A stretch of 64,000 nucleotides of DNA from Hyphomonas johnsonii MHS-2 (GCF_000685275.1 NZ_ARYK01000009.1:61530-125529), one strand, 5' to 3'. Positions 46,439 to 60,406 are shown, counted from the stretch's first letter. The notes: a model not told the origin generated them from the letters alone. A program made the numbers and translations.

Positions 46439-48021
46439 TGGCCTGGCTTCTGACGCATATGTGGATGGCGCTGGCCGCTGTCGGTTTCTTCGGCCTGATG
46501 CTCGGCTGGTCTGTTCGTGGCATCCTCCTCGTTGGGAAATTGCGCACGGCGCGCGTGGATCGCGACGTCGCCCAGACAGAGCTGGAGCAGGCGCGAGGCG
46601 AGATTGAAGGCCTCTACGCGGCCCAGAGAGGCGCTTCGCCGGGCGCAGCAGGTGGCACTGACCCGTCGCTTCGGGCCGAATTGAAAGTGCGGGAACAGCG
46701 TGTCGCCGAGCTGTCCGCTGAACTGTCTCGATCGAAATCCGAACTCCAGGCCCTGAAGGCAGCCGGCACCCGTCCGGCTGTTGCCACGCAGGCGGTGTCA
46801 GCCCAGCCAGCGGCGGGCAAGGGTGAGGCGGAAGACGCCTCGCTCGTCTGGCGCAACCGGCACCTTGAAAGCCGCGTGCGCCACCTTGAGACGACGTTGC
46901 ACGAGGTATCGTCCGGCCGCCCTGTCGCGTCCGTGGGCACTGCGGCGGTTGTGAGCCAGGCGCTGGCTCCCGCTGCAGACACCGCTGAATATGACAAGCT
47001 GAAATGGCGGGCAGATTTCCTGAAACAGCGTGTGGACGCGCTGGAGGCCGAACTCACCGCGCAACCAACCGTATCGCCGGCCGCGACGCAGGGGGTTCCG
47101 GAAGACGTCAACGAAGAACTGGCGCGCCTGCGGTGGCGCAACAGGTTCCTTGAAGGCCGTATCGCTTATTTCGAAGGGGATGGCGCGCCAGCGGCAGCGG
47201 AAGTCCAAACCGCAATGTCCGCAACGGTCGAGGACGAGGCTCCAGAGGAGACAGAGGGGGACGCTGGTCCTGCCGCGCTGGCTGGCGCCTCCATGTCCGA
47301 CGCCATTCTCTCCCGGCTGGAAGAGGCCGACGCTGCTGCTGATCTGGAAGACGACCATTCGTCCGACGATGCGGAAGCCGGCACCGAGGCCTGGGACGAT
47401 CCTGATGCCCATGACGAAGCAACCGAAGATTCGGATGCCGAAAGTGACGCCGCACAAATGGCGGTCGACTCCGATGATATGTCGGGGGCCGAGGATGACG
47501 AAGAAGAGCACGAATACGCTGAGGAAGACGATGAATCAGACGGCGACGACCCGGACGAGGAATTTGACGACGAGGGCGATGACCTGGACGAATCCGACAC
47601 CGACGAAGACGAATTTGAAGATGTCGACGAGGTGGACGATGACGATGGCGAGGCAGGCTATGATGAAGAAGCGGACGAAGATGAGGATGAAGCAGACGAA
47701 GATGAAGACGGAGATGAGGACGAAGTAGACGAAGACGAAGACGAAGATGCATCGCTGGAAGTTGACGCCGAGCAACCGCTGTCACTCGAGCGGCCGGTCG
47801 CTGGCATGCCGGATGACCTGACGATGGTCGGTGGCATTGGCCCGAAAATTCAGGAAGTCCTGAATGAGCTCGGTATTTTCCATTTTGACCAGATCGCGGC
47901 TTGGACGCCCGAAAATGTCGTGTGGGTCGACAATCACCTCAATTTTTCAGGCCGGATCTCACGTGAGGGCTGGGTGGAGCAGGCGGCCATCCTGTCTGGC
48001 GACGTTGCTGACGAAGACTAG
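46435..48021 (+). CDS. Membrane-anchored coiled-coil protein with extreme acidic tract and helix-hairpin-helix tail
   Basis: The 528-residue protein is unusual. Residues 4-34 form a membrane anchor, then a predicted coiled coil covers about 36-115. Three copies of a W-R-x-x-x-L-E/K-x-R-V/I motif follow: VWRNRHLESRV near 138, KWRADFLKQRV near 189, and RWRNRFLEGRI near 231. Residues about 265-442 are dominated by Asp and Glu. The last 70 residues form a helix-hairpin-helix domain (DLTMVGGIGPKIQEVLNELG, then FDQIAAWTPENV, GRISREGWVEQA), which in alphaproteobacteria is seen at the C-termini of NuoE and ribosomal L21. Function is unknown. It is translationally coupled to the OmpA-domain gene. Confidence 0.75.
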   Translation: MMAWLLTHMWMALAAVGFFGLMLGWSVRGILLVGKLRTARVDRDVAQTELEQARGEIEGLYAAQRGASPGAAGGTDPSLRAELKVREQRVAELSAELSRSKSELQALKAAGTRPAVATQAVSAQPAAGKGEAEDASLVWRNRHLESRVRHLETTLHEVSSGRPVASVGTAAVVSQALAPAADTAEYDKLKWRADFLKQRVDALEAELTAQPTVSPAATQGVPEDVNEELARLRWRNRFLEGRIAYFEGDGAPAAAEVQTAMSATVEDEAPEETEGDAGPAALAGASMSDAILSRLEEADAAADLEDDHSSDDAEAGTEAWDDPDAHDEATEDSDAESDAAQMAVDSDDMSGAEDDEEEHEYAEEDDESDGDDPDEEFDDEGDDLDESDTDEDEFEDVDEVDDDDGEAGYDEEADEDEDEADEDEDGDEDEVDEDEDEDASLEVDAEQPLSLERPVAGMPDDLTMVGGIGPKIQEVLNELGIFHFDQIAAWTPENVVWVDNHLNFSGRISREGWVEQAAILSGDVADED

Positions 48022-48150
48022 TTTCCCGGTTCGCCTGTTCACGCGCAGTTCAGCGCACGGGCCTCACCCTGGGATGGATAGCGGCCGCGTCGATTGCTTT
48101 TTCGCACTGCGGGGTTACCCTCAAATCGCACAGGTGAGTTGGAGAAGCAG

Positions 48151-49002
48151 ATGACCGAACGAATTGAATTTGACGGCAGGATTCTAGACGGCGCGCCGAG
48201 AATAAACATGTCGCGCCGCGCGATCATCACGGGCATCGCTGCGGGAACAGTGTTTCCCTTTGTCTCGAGTTGCACCACCAACCCCGCGACCGGAACGAAC
48301 CAGCTCGTATTCTTCGGGGACGATCAGGTTGCCAGCATGGCAGCCTCTGCCTGGACCGACATGAAGGCGCAGACCCCGGTTACGGCGAATACAGGCCTCA
48401 AGAACCGCGTGCTCAACGTCTGGAGCCGCACCATCCAGGGCGCCGAAAAGGAAGGGCATGTCCCGCAGGGCGCCAGCTGGGACGTTGCCGTCTTCGACAC
48501 GGACGATGTCAACGCGTTCGTCATGCCGGGAAACCGTGTGGGCGTGTACCGCGGTATTACGGAACTGACGGAGAATGACGACCAGCTGTCTTCGGTTCTC
48601 GGCCACGAGACGGGCCATGTCGTCGGGCGGCATGCTGCCGAGCGCCTGTCGGTTTCCACTTTGGCCCAGGTCTCGCTGACGGCCAGCCAGATCGCGATCG
48701 CGTCCAATGATGAGCTCAGCAAGTATGGCACGGCGATCGGCGCGCTCGGTGGCGCGGCAATGCAGTTCGGCGTGATCCTGCCCTATAGCCGCCGGCACGA
48801 ACTGGAAGCGGACAGGTTGGGCGTCGATTACATGCACCAGGCCGGCTATGACGTGACCCAGTCGGTCCGCCTGTGGGAGCTGATGGATGCGAATTCCTCC
48901 GGGCAGCGCCAGCCGGAATTCCTGTCGACCCACCCTGACCCGGCCAACCGGGCGGCAGCCTTGCGCCAATACATCAATGCCAAGGGATACGCCCTGATGT
49001 AG
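48151..49002 (+). CDS. M48 family metalloprotease, exported lipoprotein
   Basis: The 283-residue zinc protease resembles the LoiP/BepA/Oma1 quality-control enzymes of the envelope. The zinc motif is HETGH at 152-156 (with His161 following), and the third ligand is a glutamate in RHELEADRLGVDYM near 214. The N-terminus has MSRRAIITGIAAG followed by VSSC (Cys41), consistent with Tat-type export and possible lipidation. A C-terminal FLSTHPDPANRAAALRQY block is family typical. GGAGAA precedes ATG 48151. It occupies the place directly before the ribosomal operon where secE-nusG would be expected. Confidence 0.9.
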   Translation: MTERIEFDGRILDGAPRINMSRRAIITGIAAGTVFPFVSSCTTNPATGTNQLVFFGDDQVASMAASAWTDMKAQTPVTANTGLKNRVLNVWSRTIQGAEKEGHVPQGASWDVAVFDTDDVNAFVMPGNRVGVYRGITELTENDDQLSSVLGHETGHVVGRHAAERLSVSTLAQVSLTASQIAIASNDELSKYGTAIGALGGAAMQFGVILPYSRRHELEADRLGVDYMHQAGYDVTQSVRLWELMDANSSGQRQPEFLSTHPDPANRAAALRQYINAKGYALM

Positions 49003-49130
49003 CGGGCCGCCTGGAACGGGTATTGGTCGGGCGTTATCACCTGTCCCGCTTGACCAAACCCGGCCAATGATCCATACGCGCGCATCTGCGGAAGGCCAGC
49101 CAGCCGGACCGCGGACCCTCGATACCAATC

Positions 49131-49156
49131 GGGGCGGATCGAAAGACCACCGCCCC
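49131..49156 (+). promoter_or_regulatory. rplK leader hairpin
   Basis: GGGGCGG (49131-49137) pairs perfectly with CCGCCCC (49150-49156) across a 12-base loop, ending 23 bases before the rplK ATG. In other bacteria L1 represses this operon by binding its leader, so this is a candidate L1 target, though I cannot match the L1 consensus. A weak TTGACC/CATACG promoter candidate lies at 49050-49078. Confidence 0.4.
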
Positions 49157-49179
49157 CTAGACATAATTGTGAGGACACA

Positions 49180-49626
49180 ATGGCTAAGAAACTGCTGGGG
49201 CAGATCAAGCTCCAGATTCCCGCAGGCAAGGCAAACCCTTCCCCGCCCGTCGGCCCGGCGCTCGGTCAGCGCGGCATCAACATCATGGAATTCTGCAAGG
49301 CGTTCAACGCCAAGACGCAGAGCATGGAAGAAGGCCTGCCGATCCCGGTCGTCATCCAGTATTATCAGGACAAGTCCTTCACCTTCGTCACGAAGACGCC
49401 TCCGGCGACCGTGCTGCTGAAGAAGGCTGCCGGCCTGAAGCTGGGCAAGAAGCCAGCTTCCGGCTCGAAAAAGCCCGGCTACGACACGGTTGGCAAGGTG
49501 ACCATGAAGCAGATCCGCGAGATCGCGGAAATGAAGATGGAAGACCTCAACGCGACTGACCTCGATTCGGCGTCGAAAATCATTGCCGGCTCTGCCCGCG
49601 CAATGGGCCTGAGCGTGGTGGAGTAA
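49180..49626 (+). CDS. rplK: Ribosomal protein L11
   Basis: The 148-residue protein forms the L11 stalk base at the GTPase centre, contacts EF-G and binds 23S rRNA. The start [20 protein letters not shown] and the proline-rich [12 protein letters not shown] are diagnostic. [14 protein letters not shown] and the C-terminal [23 protein letters not shown]-binding domain follow. GAGGA lies ahead of the ATG. It is first of the rplK-rplA unit; the rplA start is five bases after its stop. Confidence 0.98.
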   Translation: MAKKLLGQIKLQIPAGKANPSPPVGPALGQRGINIMEFCKAFNAKTQSMEEGLPIPVVIQYYQDKSFTFVTKTPPATVLLKKAAGLKLGKKPASGSKKPGYDTVGKVTMKQIREIAEMKMEDLNATDLDSASKIIAGSARAMGLSVVE

Positions 49627-49631
49627 GAGAC

Positions 49632-50324
49632 ATGACGAAACCAGGAAAACGTACTCGCGCAATTGCAGAAACGATTGATCGCGACAAAGCCTACACCGTC
49701 AGTGAAGCTGTTGCGCTCGTGAAGGGCAATGCGACGGCCAAGTTTGACGAGACGATCGATATCTCCGTCAATCTCGGTGTCGATCCGAAATATGCCGACC
49801 AGATGGTCCGCGGCGTGGTCAACCTGCCATCGGGCACAGGCAAGGACGTTCGCGTCGCCGTGTTCGCAAAGGACGCAAAGGCCGACGAGGCCAAAGCGGC
49901 CGGCGCAGACTTTGTCGGTGCAGAAGACCTGATGGAGAAAATCCAGGGCGGCTTCATGGACTTCGACCGGGTTATCGCGTCGCCGGACATGATGGCAATC
50001 GTTGGCCGCCTCGGTAAGGTGCTTGGTCCGCGCGGCCTGATGCCAAACCCGAAAGTCGGCACCGTGACGCCAAACGTCGCCCAGGCCGTCAAGGACGCAA
50101 AAAGCGGCTCGGTCGAGTTCCGTGTCGAAAAAGCCGGCATCATCCATGCCGGTATCGGCAAGGCGAGCTTCAGCCAGGCAGACATCGAGAAGAACGTTAC
50201 GGCGTTCCTCGGCGCGCTGGTCAAGTCGCGTCCGTCGGGTGCGAAAGGGCAGTTCGTTCGCAAGATTTCGCTGTCGTCGACCATGGGCGCCGGCATCATG
50301 ATCGATACGGCCGAGGCCAAATAA
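49632..50324 (+). CDS. rplA: Ribosomal protein L1
   Basis: The 230-residue L1-stalk protein binds the E-site region of 23S rRNA and in many bacteria represses its own operon. It shows [20 protein letters not shown], the conserved [20 protein letters not shown] and [18 protein letters not shown] blocks. It follows rplK by five bases with an AAGAGA ribosome site. A strong terminator follows within 40 bases of its stop. Confidence 0.98.
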   Translation: MTKPGKRTRAIAETIDRDKAYTVSEAVALVKGNATAKFDETIDISVNLGVDPKYADQMVRGVVNLPSGTGKDVRVAVFAKDAKADEAKAAGADFVGAEDLMEKIQGGFMDFDRVIASPDMMAIVGRLGKVLGPRGLMPNPKVGTVTPNVAQAVKDAKSGSVEFRVEKAGIIHAGIGKASFSQADIEKNVTAFLGALVKSRPSGAKGQFVRKISLSSTMGAGIMIDTAEAK

Positions 50325-50360
50325 TCCAGCCTCTTTTGAGGCTTGAAGACAATCAGGAAG

Positions 50361-50388
50361 GCCCGGATCTGATGGATCCGGGCTTTTT
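50361..50388 (+). terminator. Intrinsic terminator after rplKA
   Basis: The perfect nine-base stem GCCCGGATC/GATCCGGGC (50361-50369 and 50375-50383) with a five-base loop is followed by TTTTT. It should end or attenuate transcription before rplJ. Confidence 0.92.
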
Positions 50389-50460
50389 CCGTGATTCGCG
50401 GCTTTTTCTCACAAGAAGGGGTTGCGGGGCTTTGGATAAAGCGTTAACAGACCTCTCTTG

Positions 50461-50499
50461 ACGGGAGATCACCGATGTGCATCGGCGGCCTCCCGTTTT
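50461..50499 (+). terminator. Second terminator-like hairpin in the rplA-rplJ gap
   Basis: ACGGGAG/CTCCCGT (50461-50467 and 50490-50496) encloses an inner CCGATG/CATCGG stem and is followed by TTTT. It lies 70 bases after the first terminator and may work as a back-up or attenuator. Confidence 0.6.
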
Positions 50500-50530
50500 C
50501 CTGTCCAAGACCATAGGTCCGACTCTCGGG

Positions 50531-50720
50531 TTGGATAAAGGCATTTCAGCCACCTATGCAGACGGGGTGAGGCGTTGAAACGGTTCGGATATATCGGGAT
50601 GTTCCCGGTATGGCTTTACCGGGCAGGCCAATCCCTGGGCAGGCGCTGGAAGCCCCTCGCGGGCAGAAGGCGATTACCAGGGCGGCCGGATGGTCCGGGC
50701 GCCTCTACTGGAGACCCGCT
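50531..50720 (+). promoter_or_regulatory. rplJ leader (L10 leader) with alternative hairpins
   Basis: This covers the second half of the 396-base gap before rplJ. A weak promoter candidate TTGGAT/TATGCA lies at 50531-50560 with an 18-base spacer. Downstream are two mutually exclusive hairpins. Hairpin A at 50591-50611 has a nine-base-pair stem with a three-base loop. Hairpin B at 50604-50623 pairs CCCGGTA with TACCGGG. In other bacteria the complex of L10 with L7/L12 binds such a leader to repress rplJL. The decamer TTGGATAAAG occurs at 50432-50441 and again at 50531-50540. Confidence 0.6.
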
Positions 50721-51236
50721 ATGGATAAAGCTGGAAAAACAGTGGCTCTCGACACCCTGAAAGGGGTGTTTGCTGAGTCCGGTGCGGTCATCGTGACCCA
50801 CTATTCCGGAATGACCGTTGCGGAAATGTCAAAGCTGCGCGTCGCCCTTCGTAAGGATGGCGGTCAGCTTAAGGTGGTCAAGAATCGTCTGGCGAAAATT
50901 GCGCTCGACGGTCAAGGCGGCGACGATGCCCAAGCCCTGTTCAAGGGGCCAGTGGCAATTGCCTATGCGCCAGACCCGGTGTCGGCTGCGAAAGCGGCAG
51001 ATGAATTTGCGAAAGACAACGCCAAGTTCATCATCATCGGCGGGTTCATGGGTGACGTGGTTCTGGATGCCAGTGGCGTCCAGGCTCTCGCGAAGCTTCC
51101 GTCTCTCGACCAGCTCCGTGGCAAAATTGTTGGCCTCCTGCAGGCACCGGCAACGAAAGTTGCAGGCGTCATCCAGGCTCCGGCCAGCCAGCTTGCCCGT
51201 GTGGTGTCGGCATACGCATCGAAAGATGCAGCCTAA
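50721..51236 (+). CDS. rplJ: Ribosomal protein L10
   Basis: The 171-residue protein anchors the L7/L12 dimers to the ribosome. It begins MDKAGKTVALDTLKGVFAES and shows VTHYSGMTVAEMSKLRVALR and LKVVKNRLAKIAL, with the C-terminal L7/L12-binding helix. ATG 50721 has TGGAGA eight bases upstream; the frame is open further upstream but that part is the structured leader. rplL follows by 58 bases. Confidence 0.97.
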   Translation: MDKAGKTVALDTLKGVFAESGAVIVTHYSGMTVAEMSKLRVALRKDGGQLKVVKNRLAKIALDGQGGDDAQALFKGPVAIAYAPDPVSAAKAADEFAKDNAKFIIIGGFMGDVVLDASGVQALAKLPSLDQLRGKIVGLLQAPATKVAGVIQAPASQLARVVSAYASKDAA

Positions 51237-51294
51237 GGCGCCCGTTTTCGCAACAAACTGACTCTAACAACCGAACCAAATAGGAAATCAAACA

Positions 51295-51675
51295 ATGGCA
51301 AATCTCGAAAAGATTGTCGAAGACCTCTCCGCCCTTACCGTTCTTGAGGCTGCTGAGCTGGCGAAACTGCTTGAAGAAAAGTGGGGCGTTTCCGCTGCTG
51401 CGCCAGTGGCTGTTGCCGCTGCTGCGGGTGGTGCTGCTCCGGCCGCTGCTGCGGAAGAGCAGACCGAGTTCGACGTTATCCTGACGTCGGCTGGTGACAA
51501 GAAAATCAACGTCATCAAAGCTGTTCGCGACGTCGTGCCGGCTCTCGGCCTGAAAGAAGCGAAAGACCTGGTCGAAGCTGCTCCTAAGCCGATCAAGGAA
51601 GGCGTCTCGAAAGCTGAAGCTGAAGAGATCAAGAAGAAATTCGAAGAAGCCGGCGCAACTGTCGAGCTTAAGTAG
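51295..51675 (+). CDS. rplL: Ribosomal protein L7/L12
   Basis: The 126-residue stalk protein recruits translation factors. It has the N-terminal dimerisation helices ([20 protein letters not shown]), an Ala-rich hinge around residues 37-58, and the C-terminal domain with [29 protein letters not shown] 51295 follows TAGGAAA. The gene uses mostly optimal codons. A strong hairpin lies between it and rpoB. Confidence 0.98.
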   Translation: MANLEKIVEDLSALTVLEAAELAKLLEEKWGVSAAAPVAVAAAAGGAAPAAAAEEQTEFDVILTSAGDKKINVIKAVRDVVPALGLKEAKDLVEAAPKPIKEGVSKAEAEEIKKKFEEAGATVELK

Positions 51676-51736
51676 GCTGCGGCTTCTTCAAATCCGGGCA
51701 GTGTTCGCGCGAGGCGCTGTCTGACCTATAGAACTG

Positions 51737-51764
51737 CGCGGCGGGCTCTCAGGAGTCCGCCGCG
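51737..51764 (+). promoter_or_regulatory. rplL-rpoB intergenic hairpin (attenuator or RNA-processing site)
   Basis: A 12-base-pair stem with a TCAG tetraloop (51737-51748 and 51753-51764; one G-T pair) lies 61 bases after rplL and 65 bases before rpoB. No T-run follows. In E. coli the same gap holds an attenuator and an RNase III site that lower rpoBC relative to rplJL. Confidence 0.65.
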
Positions 51765-51829
51765 AACTCGCGTTCTGGTGATAAGGTCTGTGGCCATGTG
51801 GTCCGGACGGACAAAATTGGGATCCTGGG

Positions 51830-55966
<4,137 letters not shown>

Positions 55967-56099
55967 ATGACACGAAGATAAGAGGGCTGCCCCACGCATC
56001 GGACACCGGATGTGTGGGGCGACCCGGTCGACACGAAATTTAATGAGGGCAGGGGCCCCATTGCCCCGATAACACCGCCCACCCAAGGAGCAGACACCC

Positions 56100-59000
56100 A
56101 TGCGCCAGGACGTCGCCAGCATTTTCAACCCGAATACGCCCGCCCCCACTTTCGAGGCGATCCGTATTTCCATCGCCAGCCCGGAGAAAATCCGGTCCTG
56201 GTCGTCGGGCGAGATCAAGAAGCCCGAAACCATCAACTACCGTACGTTCAAGCCAGAACGTGACGGCCTTTTCTGCGCCCGCATCTTCGGGCCGGTGAAG
56301 GACTATGAGTGCCTCTGTGGCAAGTACAAGCGCATCAAGTATCGCGGTATTGTCTGCGAGAAGTGCGGCGTCGAAGTCACCCTTGCCCGCGTGCGGCGCG
56401 AGCGCATGGGCCATATCGACCTGGCTGCACCGGTCGCGCACATCTGGTTCCTGAAGTCGCTGCCGTCCCGGATTTCGACCCTGGTTGACATGGCGCTCAA
56501 GGATGTCGAGCGCGTTCTCTACTTCGAAAGCTATGTCGTCATCGAGCCCGGCCTGACCGAGCTGGAGCCGAAGCAGCTGCTGACCGAAGAAGAGTACATG
56601 GACACGCAGGACCGTCTCGGCGAAGACGCGTTCACGGCCATGATCGGCGCCGAAGCGATCCGCGAAATCCTCCGCAACCTGGACCTGCCAACGCTGGCGG
56701 AAACGCTCCGCGAGGACCTGCGTGAGTCGACGTCGGAACTGAAGACCAAGAAGGCGTCCAAGCGCCTGAAAGTGGTCGAGTCGTTCCTCCAGTCGCGCGC
56801 CAAGCCCGAATGGATGATCCTCACCGTGGTTCCGGTCATTCCCCCGGACCTGCGCCCGCTGGTGCCGCTGGATGGTGGCCGCTTCGCCACGTCCGATCTC
56901 AACGACCTCTACCGCCGCGTGATCAACCGGAACAACCGCCTGAAGCGCCTGATGGAGCTTCGTGCGCCGGACATCATCATCCGCAACGAAAAGCGGATGC
57001 TCCAGGAGTCGGTTGACGCCCTGTTCGACAACGGCCGCCGCGGCCGCACGATCACGGGCACCAACAAGCGCCCGCTGAAGTCGATCTCCGACATGCTGAA
57101 AGGCAAGCAGGGCCGCTTCCGCCAGAACCTCCTCGGCAAGCGCGTCGACTATTCCGGCCGTTCGGTCATCGTGGTTGGCCCGAACCTGAAGCTGCACGAA
57201 TGCGGCCTGCCGAAGAAGATGGCGCTCGAACTGTTCAAGCCCTTCATCTACGCGCGTCTCGACGCGAAAGGCCTCGCCGGAACCGTCAAGGCTGCCAAGA
57301 AGCTCGTGGAAAAGGAAAAGCCGGAAGTCTGGGACATCCTCGACGAGGTTATCCGCGAGCACCCGATCATGCTCAACCGGGCACCGACCCTGCACCGTCT
57401 TGGTATCCAGGCGTTCGAACCGAAACTGATCGAGGGCAAGGCCATCCAGCTTCACCCGCTGGTCTGCGCTGCGTTCAACGCTGACTTTGACGGCGACCAG
57501 ATGGCCGTTCACGTGCCGCTCAGCCTCGAGGCGCAGCTGGAGTGCCGCGTCCTGATGATGTCGACCAACAACATCCTCAGCCCGGCCAACGGCAAGCCAA
57601 TCATCGTGCCGTCCCAGGATATCATCCTCGGTCTCTACTACCTGTCGCTCGATCGCGACGAAGAGATTGGCAACGGCATGCTGTTCACGGACCTGGCCGA
57701 GATCGAGCAGGCGCTCGACAATGGCTTCGTGTCACTGCACTCGAAGATCAAGGCGATGTACGAAGGCGTCGACGACGATGGCAAGCCATGGCGGCGCGTC
57801 ATCGAAACGACGCCGGGCCGGTATATGGTGGCCAACATCCTGCCGCGCTTCAAAGGCATTCAGCCTGATCTCGTCAACACGATCCTGACCAAGAAGGTGA
57901 TCGGCAAGATCATCGACGAGGTCTACCGCCTGTGCGGTCAGAAGGCGACGGTCATCTTCTGCGACAAGATCATGGAACTGGGCTTCCGCGAGGCCTGCAA
58001 GGCTGGCATCTCGTTCGGCAAGGACGACATGGTTATCCCTGAGTCCAAGCAGAAGCTTGTCAACACCACCAAGGAACTGGTCTCCGAATACGAACGGCAA
58101 TATGCCGACGGCCTGATCACGCGTGGCGAGAAGTACAACAAGGTTGTCGACGCCTGGTCGACCTGCACCGACAAGGTCGCCGACGCCATGATGGAGTCGG
58201 CTTCCAAGGCCCAAGTCGCCAAGGGTGACCGCAAGCAGCAGGTCAACTCGATCTACATGATGGCCGATTCAGGTGCTCGCGGTTCGAAGAACCAGATGAA
58301 GCAGCTGGCTGGCATGCGTGGCCTGATGGCCAAGCCGTCCGGCGAAATCATCGAGACACCGATCATTTCGAACTTCAAGGAAGGCCTGACCGTTCTGGAG
58401 TACTTCAACTCCACCCACGGTGCCCGTAAGGGCCTTGCAGACACCGCCCTGAAGACTGCCAACTCCGGTTACCTGACCCGTCGTCTTGTCGACGTCGCGC
58501 AGGACTGCATCATCAACGAAGATGACTGTGGTACGGAAAAAGGCATCGACATCAGTGCCGTCATGGAAGGCGCAGATGTCGTTGTGTCGATTGGCGAACG
58601 CCTTCTCGGACGTGTCACGGCTGAAGACGTGAAGGGTGCTGACGGCACGCTCGTGGTTCCGGCCAATACCTATGTTGACGAAGATCTTGCCGATGTAATC
58701 GAAAACGCCGGCGTCGATGTGGTCAAGGCGCGCTCTGCCCTGACCTGTGAAGCCCGCAACGGCATTTGCGTCCAGTGCTACGGACGCGACCTGGCACGCG
58801 GCACGGTGGTGAACCGTGGCGAGGCCGTGGGTGTCATCGCGGCGCAGTCGATCGGCGAACCGGGTACCCAGCTGACCATGCGGACGTTCCACATCGGTGG
58901 TGCGGCCCAGGTTGCGGACCAGTCGTCCGTCGAAGCAAGCTTCGAGGGTACGGTTCGGTTCACGGATGCTGAGTTCGTGACGCGCAAGGACAAGAGCATT

Positions 59001-60326
59001 GTCGTCGTGGGTCGCCGCATGCAGGTGGAAATTGTCGATGCGGACGGCCGGACACGCCAGTCGTTCCGCCCTGCCTACGGCACGCGCCTGATGGTCAAGG
59101 ACAAGGCAAAGGTCACGCCCGGCATGCCGCTGGCAGACTGGGATCCGTTCGCCCAGCCGATCGTGTCCGAAGTGGCCGGTGAAGCCAAGTTGATCGACGT
59201 GATCGACGGCGTCTCGGTTCGCGAGGAAACGGATGAAGCAACCGGCATCTCGTCGCGCGTTGTTATCGACTGGCGGTCGGCATCGAAATCGGCGGATATC
59301 AAGCCGTCGATCCAGATCATCGACAAGGACGGCAAGCCGGTGAAGCTGCCCAACGGGTCGGACGCGGTTTACCTTCTGTCCGTTGGCGCCATCCTGTCTG
59401 TGTCGGATGGTGACAAGATCGAAGCCGGTGACACGCTCGCGCGTGTGACGACCGGTGGTGCGAAGACCCGGGATATCACGGGTGGTCTGCCACGTGTGGC
59501 CGAACTGTTCGAAGCCCGTCGTCCGAAGGATCACGCCATCATCGCTGAAGTCGATGGCAAGGTCGTCTATGGACGCGACTACAAGAACAAGCGCCGCGTC
59601 TCGATCGTGCCGCTCGAGGAAGGTCGTGATCAGATCGATTACCTCGTGCCGAAGGGCAAGCACCTCGCCGTCCAGGACGGGGACTTCATCAAACGGGGTG
59701 AATACCTGATGGACGGTAACCCGGCGCCGCAGGACATCCTGTCGACGCTTGGTGTCGAGGCGCTGGCGAACTACCTCATCGAGGAAGTTCAGAAGGTCTA
59801 CCGCCTGCAGGGCGTGCCGATCAACGACAAGCACATCGAAGTGATTGTCCGGCAGATGCTGCAGAAGGTCGAGATCACCGATGGCGGCGACACGCCCTAT
59901 ATTGTTGGCGAGCACATTGACGTGGTCGACTTCGACGAGGCGAACGAAGTCGTGCGCAAGTCTCGCAAGAAGGACCAGAAGATGGCAACGGGAGCGCCCC
60001 TCCTGCTCGGCATCACCAAGGCGTCGCTGCAAACCCGCAGCTTCATCTCGGCAGCGTCCTTCCAGGAGACGACCCGCGTGCTTACCGAAGCGGCCATTCA
60101 GGGCAAGATCGATACGCTCGACGGGCTCAAGGAAAACGTCATCGTTGGCCGCCTGATCCCGGCCGGTACAGGCGGCGGCATCCGCCAGTACCGCCGTGTG
60201 GCAGCCGAGCGCGACATCAAGCTCAAGGCCAAGCGGGCAGCCGCCATGGCCAAGGCCCAGGAAGAAGCCGAAATGCTGGCAATGGCCGCCTTGCCTGCGC
60301 CGGTTTCGGAGCCTTCGGCCGAATAG
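56100..60326 (+). CDS. rpoC: RNA polymerase beta' subunit
   Basis: The 1408-residue catalytic subunit carries the zinc-binding [20 protein letters not shown] near the start and the magnesium-chelating [20 protein letters not shown] near 460. The bridge helix/trigger loop region ([21 protein letters not shown]), the second zinc site [20 protein letters not shown], and [24 protein letters not shown] [15 protein letters not shown] are all present. AAGGAG lies about nine bases before the ATG. A terminator follows at 60356. Confidence 0.99.
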   Translation: MRQDVASIFNPNTPAPTFEAIRISIASPEKIRSWSSGEIKKPETINYRTFKPERDGLFCARIFGPVKDYECLCGKYKRIKYRGIVCEKCGVEVTLARVRRERMGHIDLAAPVAHIWFLKSLPSRISTLVDMALKDVERVLYFESYVVIEPGLTELEPKQLLTEEEYMDTQDRLGEDAFTAMIGAEAIREILRNLDLPTLAETLREDLRESTSELKTKKASKRLKVVESFLQSRAKPEWMILTVVPVIPPDLRPLVPLDGGRFATSDLNDLYRRVINRNNRLKRLMELRAPDIIIRNEKRMLQESVDALFDNGRRGRTITGTNKRPLKSISDMLKGKQGRFRQNLLGKRVDYSGRSVIVVGPNLKLHECGLPKKMALELFKPFIYARLDAKGLAGTVKAAKKLVEKEKPEVWDILDEVIREHPIMLNRAPTLHRLGIQAFEPKLIEGKAIQLHPLVCAAFNADFDGDQMAVHVPLSLEAQLECRVLMMSTNNILSPANGKPIIVPSQDIILGLYYLSLDRDEEIGNGMLFTDLAEIEQALDNGFVSLHSKIKAMYEGVDDDGKPWRRVIETTPGRYMVANILPRFKGIQPDLVNTILTKKVIGKIIDEVYRLCGQKATVIFCDKIMELGFREACKAGISFGKDDMVIPESKQKLVNTTKELVSEYERQYADGLITRGEKYNKVVDAWSTCTDKVADAMMESASKAQVAKGDRKQQVNSIYMMADSGARGSKNQMKQLAGMRGLMAKPSGEIIETPIISNFKEGLTVLEYFNSTHGARKGLADTALKTANSGYLTRRLVDVAQDCIINEDDCGTEKGIDISAVMEGADVVVSIGERLLGRVTAEDVKGADGTLVVPANTYVDEDLADVIENAGVDVVKARSALTCEARNGICVQCYGRDLARGTVVNRGEAVGVIAAQSIGEPGTQLTMRTFHIGGAAQVADQSSVEASFEGTVRFTDAEFVTRKDKSIVVVGRRMQVEIVDADGRTRQSFRPAYGTRLMVKDKAKVTPGMPLADWDPFAQPIVSEVAGEAKLIDVIDGVSVREETDEATGISSRVVIDWRSASKSADIKPSIQIIDKDGKPVKLPNGSDAVYLLSVGAILSVSDGDKIEAGDTLARVTTGGAKTRDITGGLPRVAELFEARRPKDHAIIAEVDGKVVYGRDYKNKRRVSIVPLEEGRDQIDYLVPKGKHLAVQDGDFIKRGEYLMDGNPAPQDILSTLGVEALANYLIEEVQKVYRLQGVPINDKHIEVIVRQMLQKVEITDGGDTPYIVGEHIDVVDFDEANEVVRKSRKKDQKMATGAPLLLGITKASLQTRSFISAASFQETTRVLTEAAIQGKIDTLDGLKENVIVGRLIPAGTGGGIRQYRRVAAERDIKLKAKRAAAMAKAQEEAEMLAMAALPAPVSEPSAE

Positions 60327-60355
60327 GCCCGAACGCCTGATCTTGCATCTATCGG

Positions 60356-60390
60356 GAAAGCCTGCCAGCGATGGCGGGCTTTCTCATTTT
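60356..60390 (+). terminator. Intrinsic terminator of the rpoBC transcript
   Basis: The 11-base stem GAAAGCCTGCC/GGCGGGCTTTC (60356-60366 and 60373-60383, one mismatch-tolerant T-G pair) with a six-base loop is followed by TCATTTT. Confidence 0.88.
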
Positions 60391-60406
60391 CAGGGATGAT
60401 GCCGGC

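Noticed and set aside
58269..60032. A 587-codon minus-strand frame inside rpoC.
   Set aside because: High-GC codon bias opens long antisense frames; rpoC is certain and the shadow has no ribosome site or domains.
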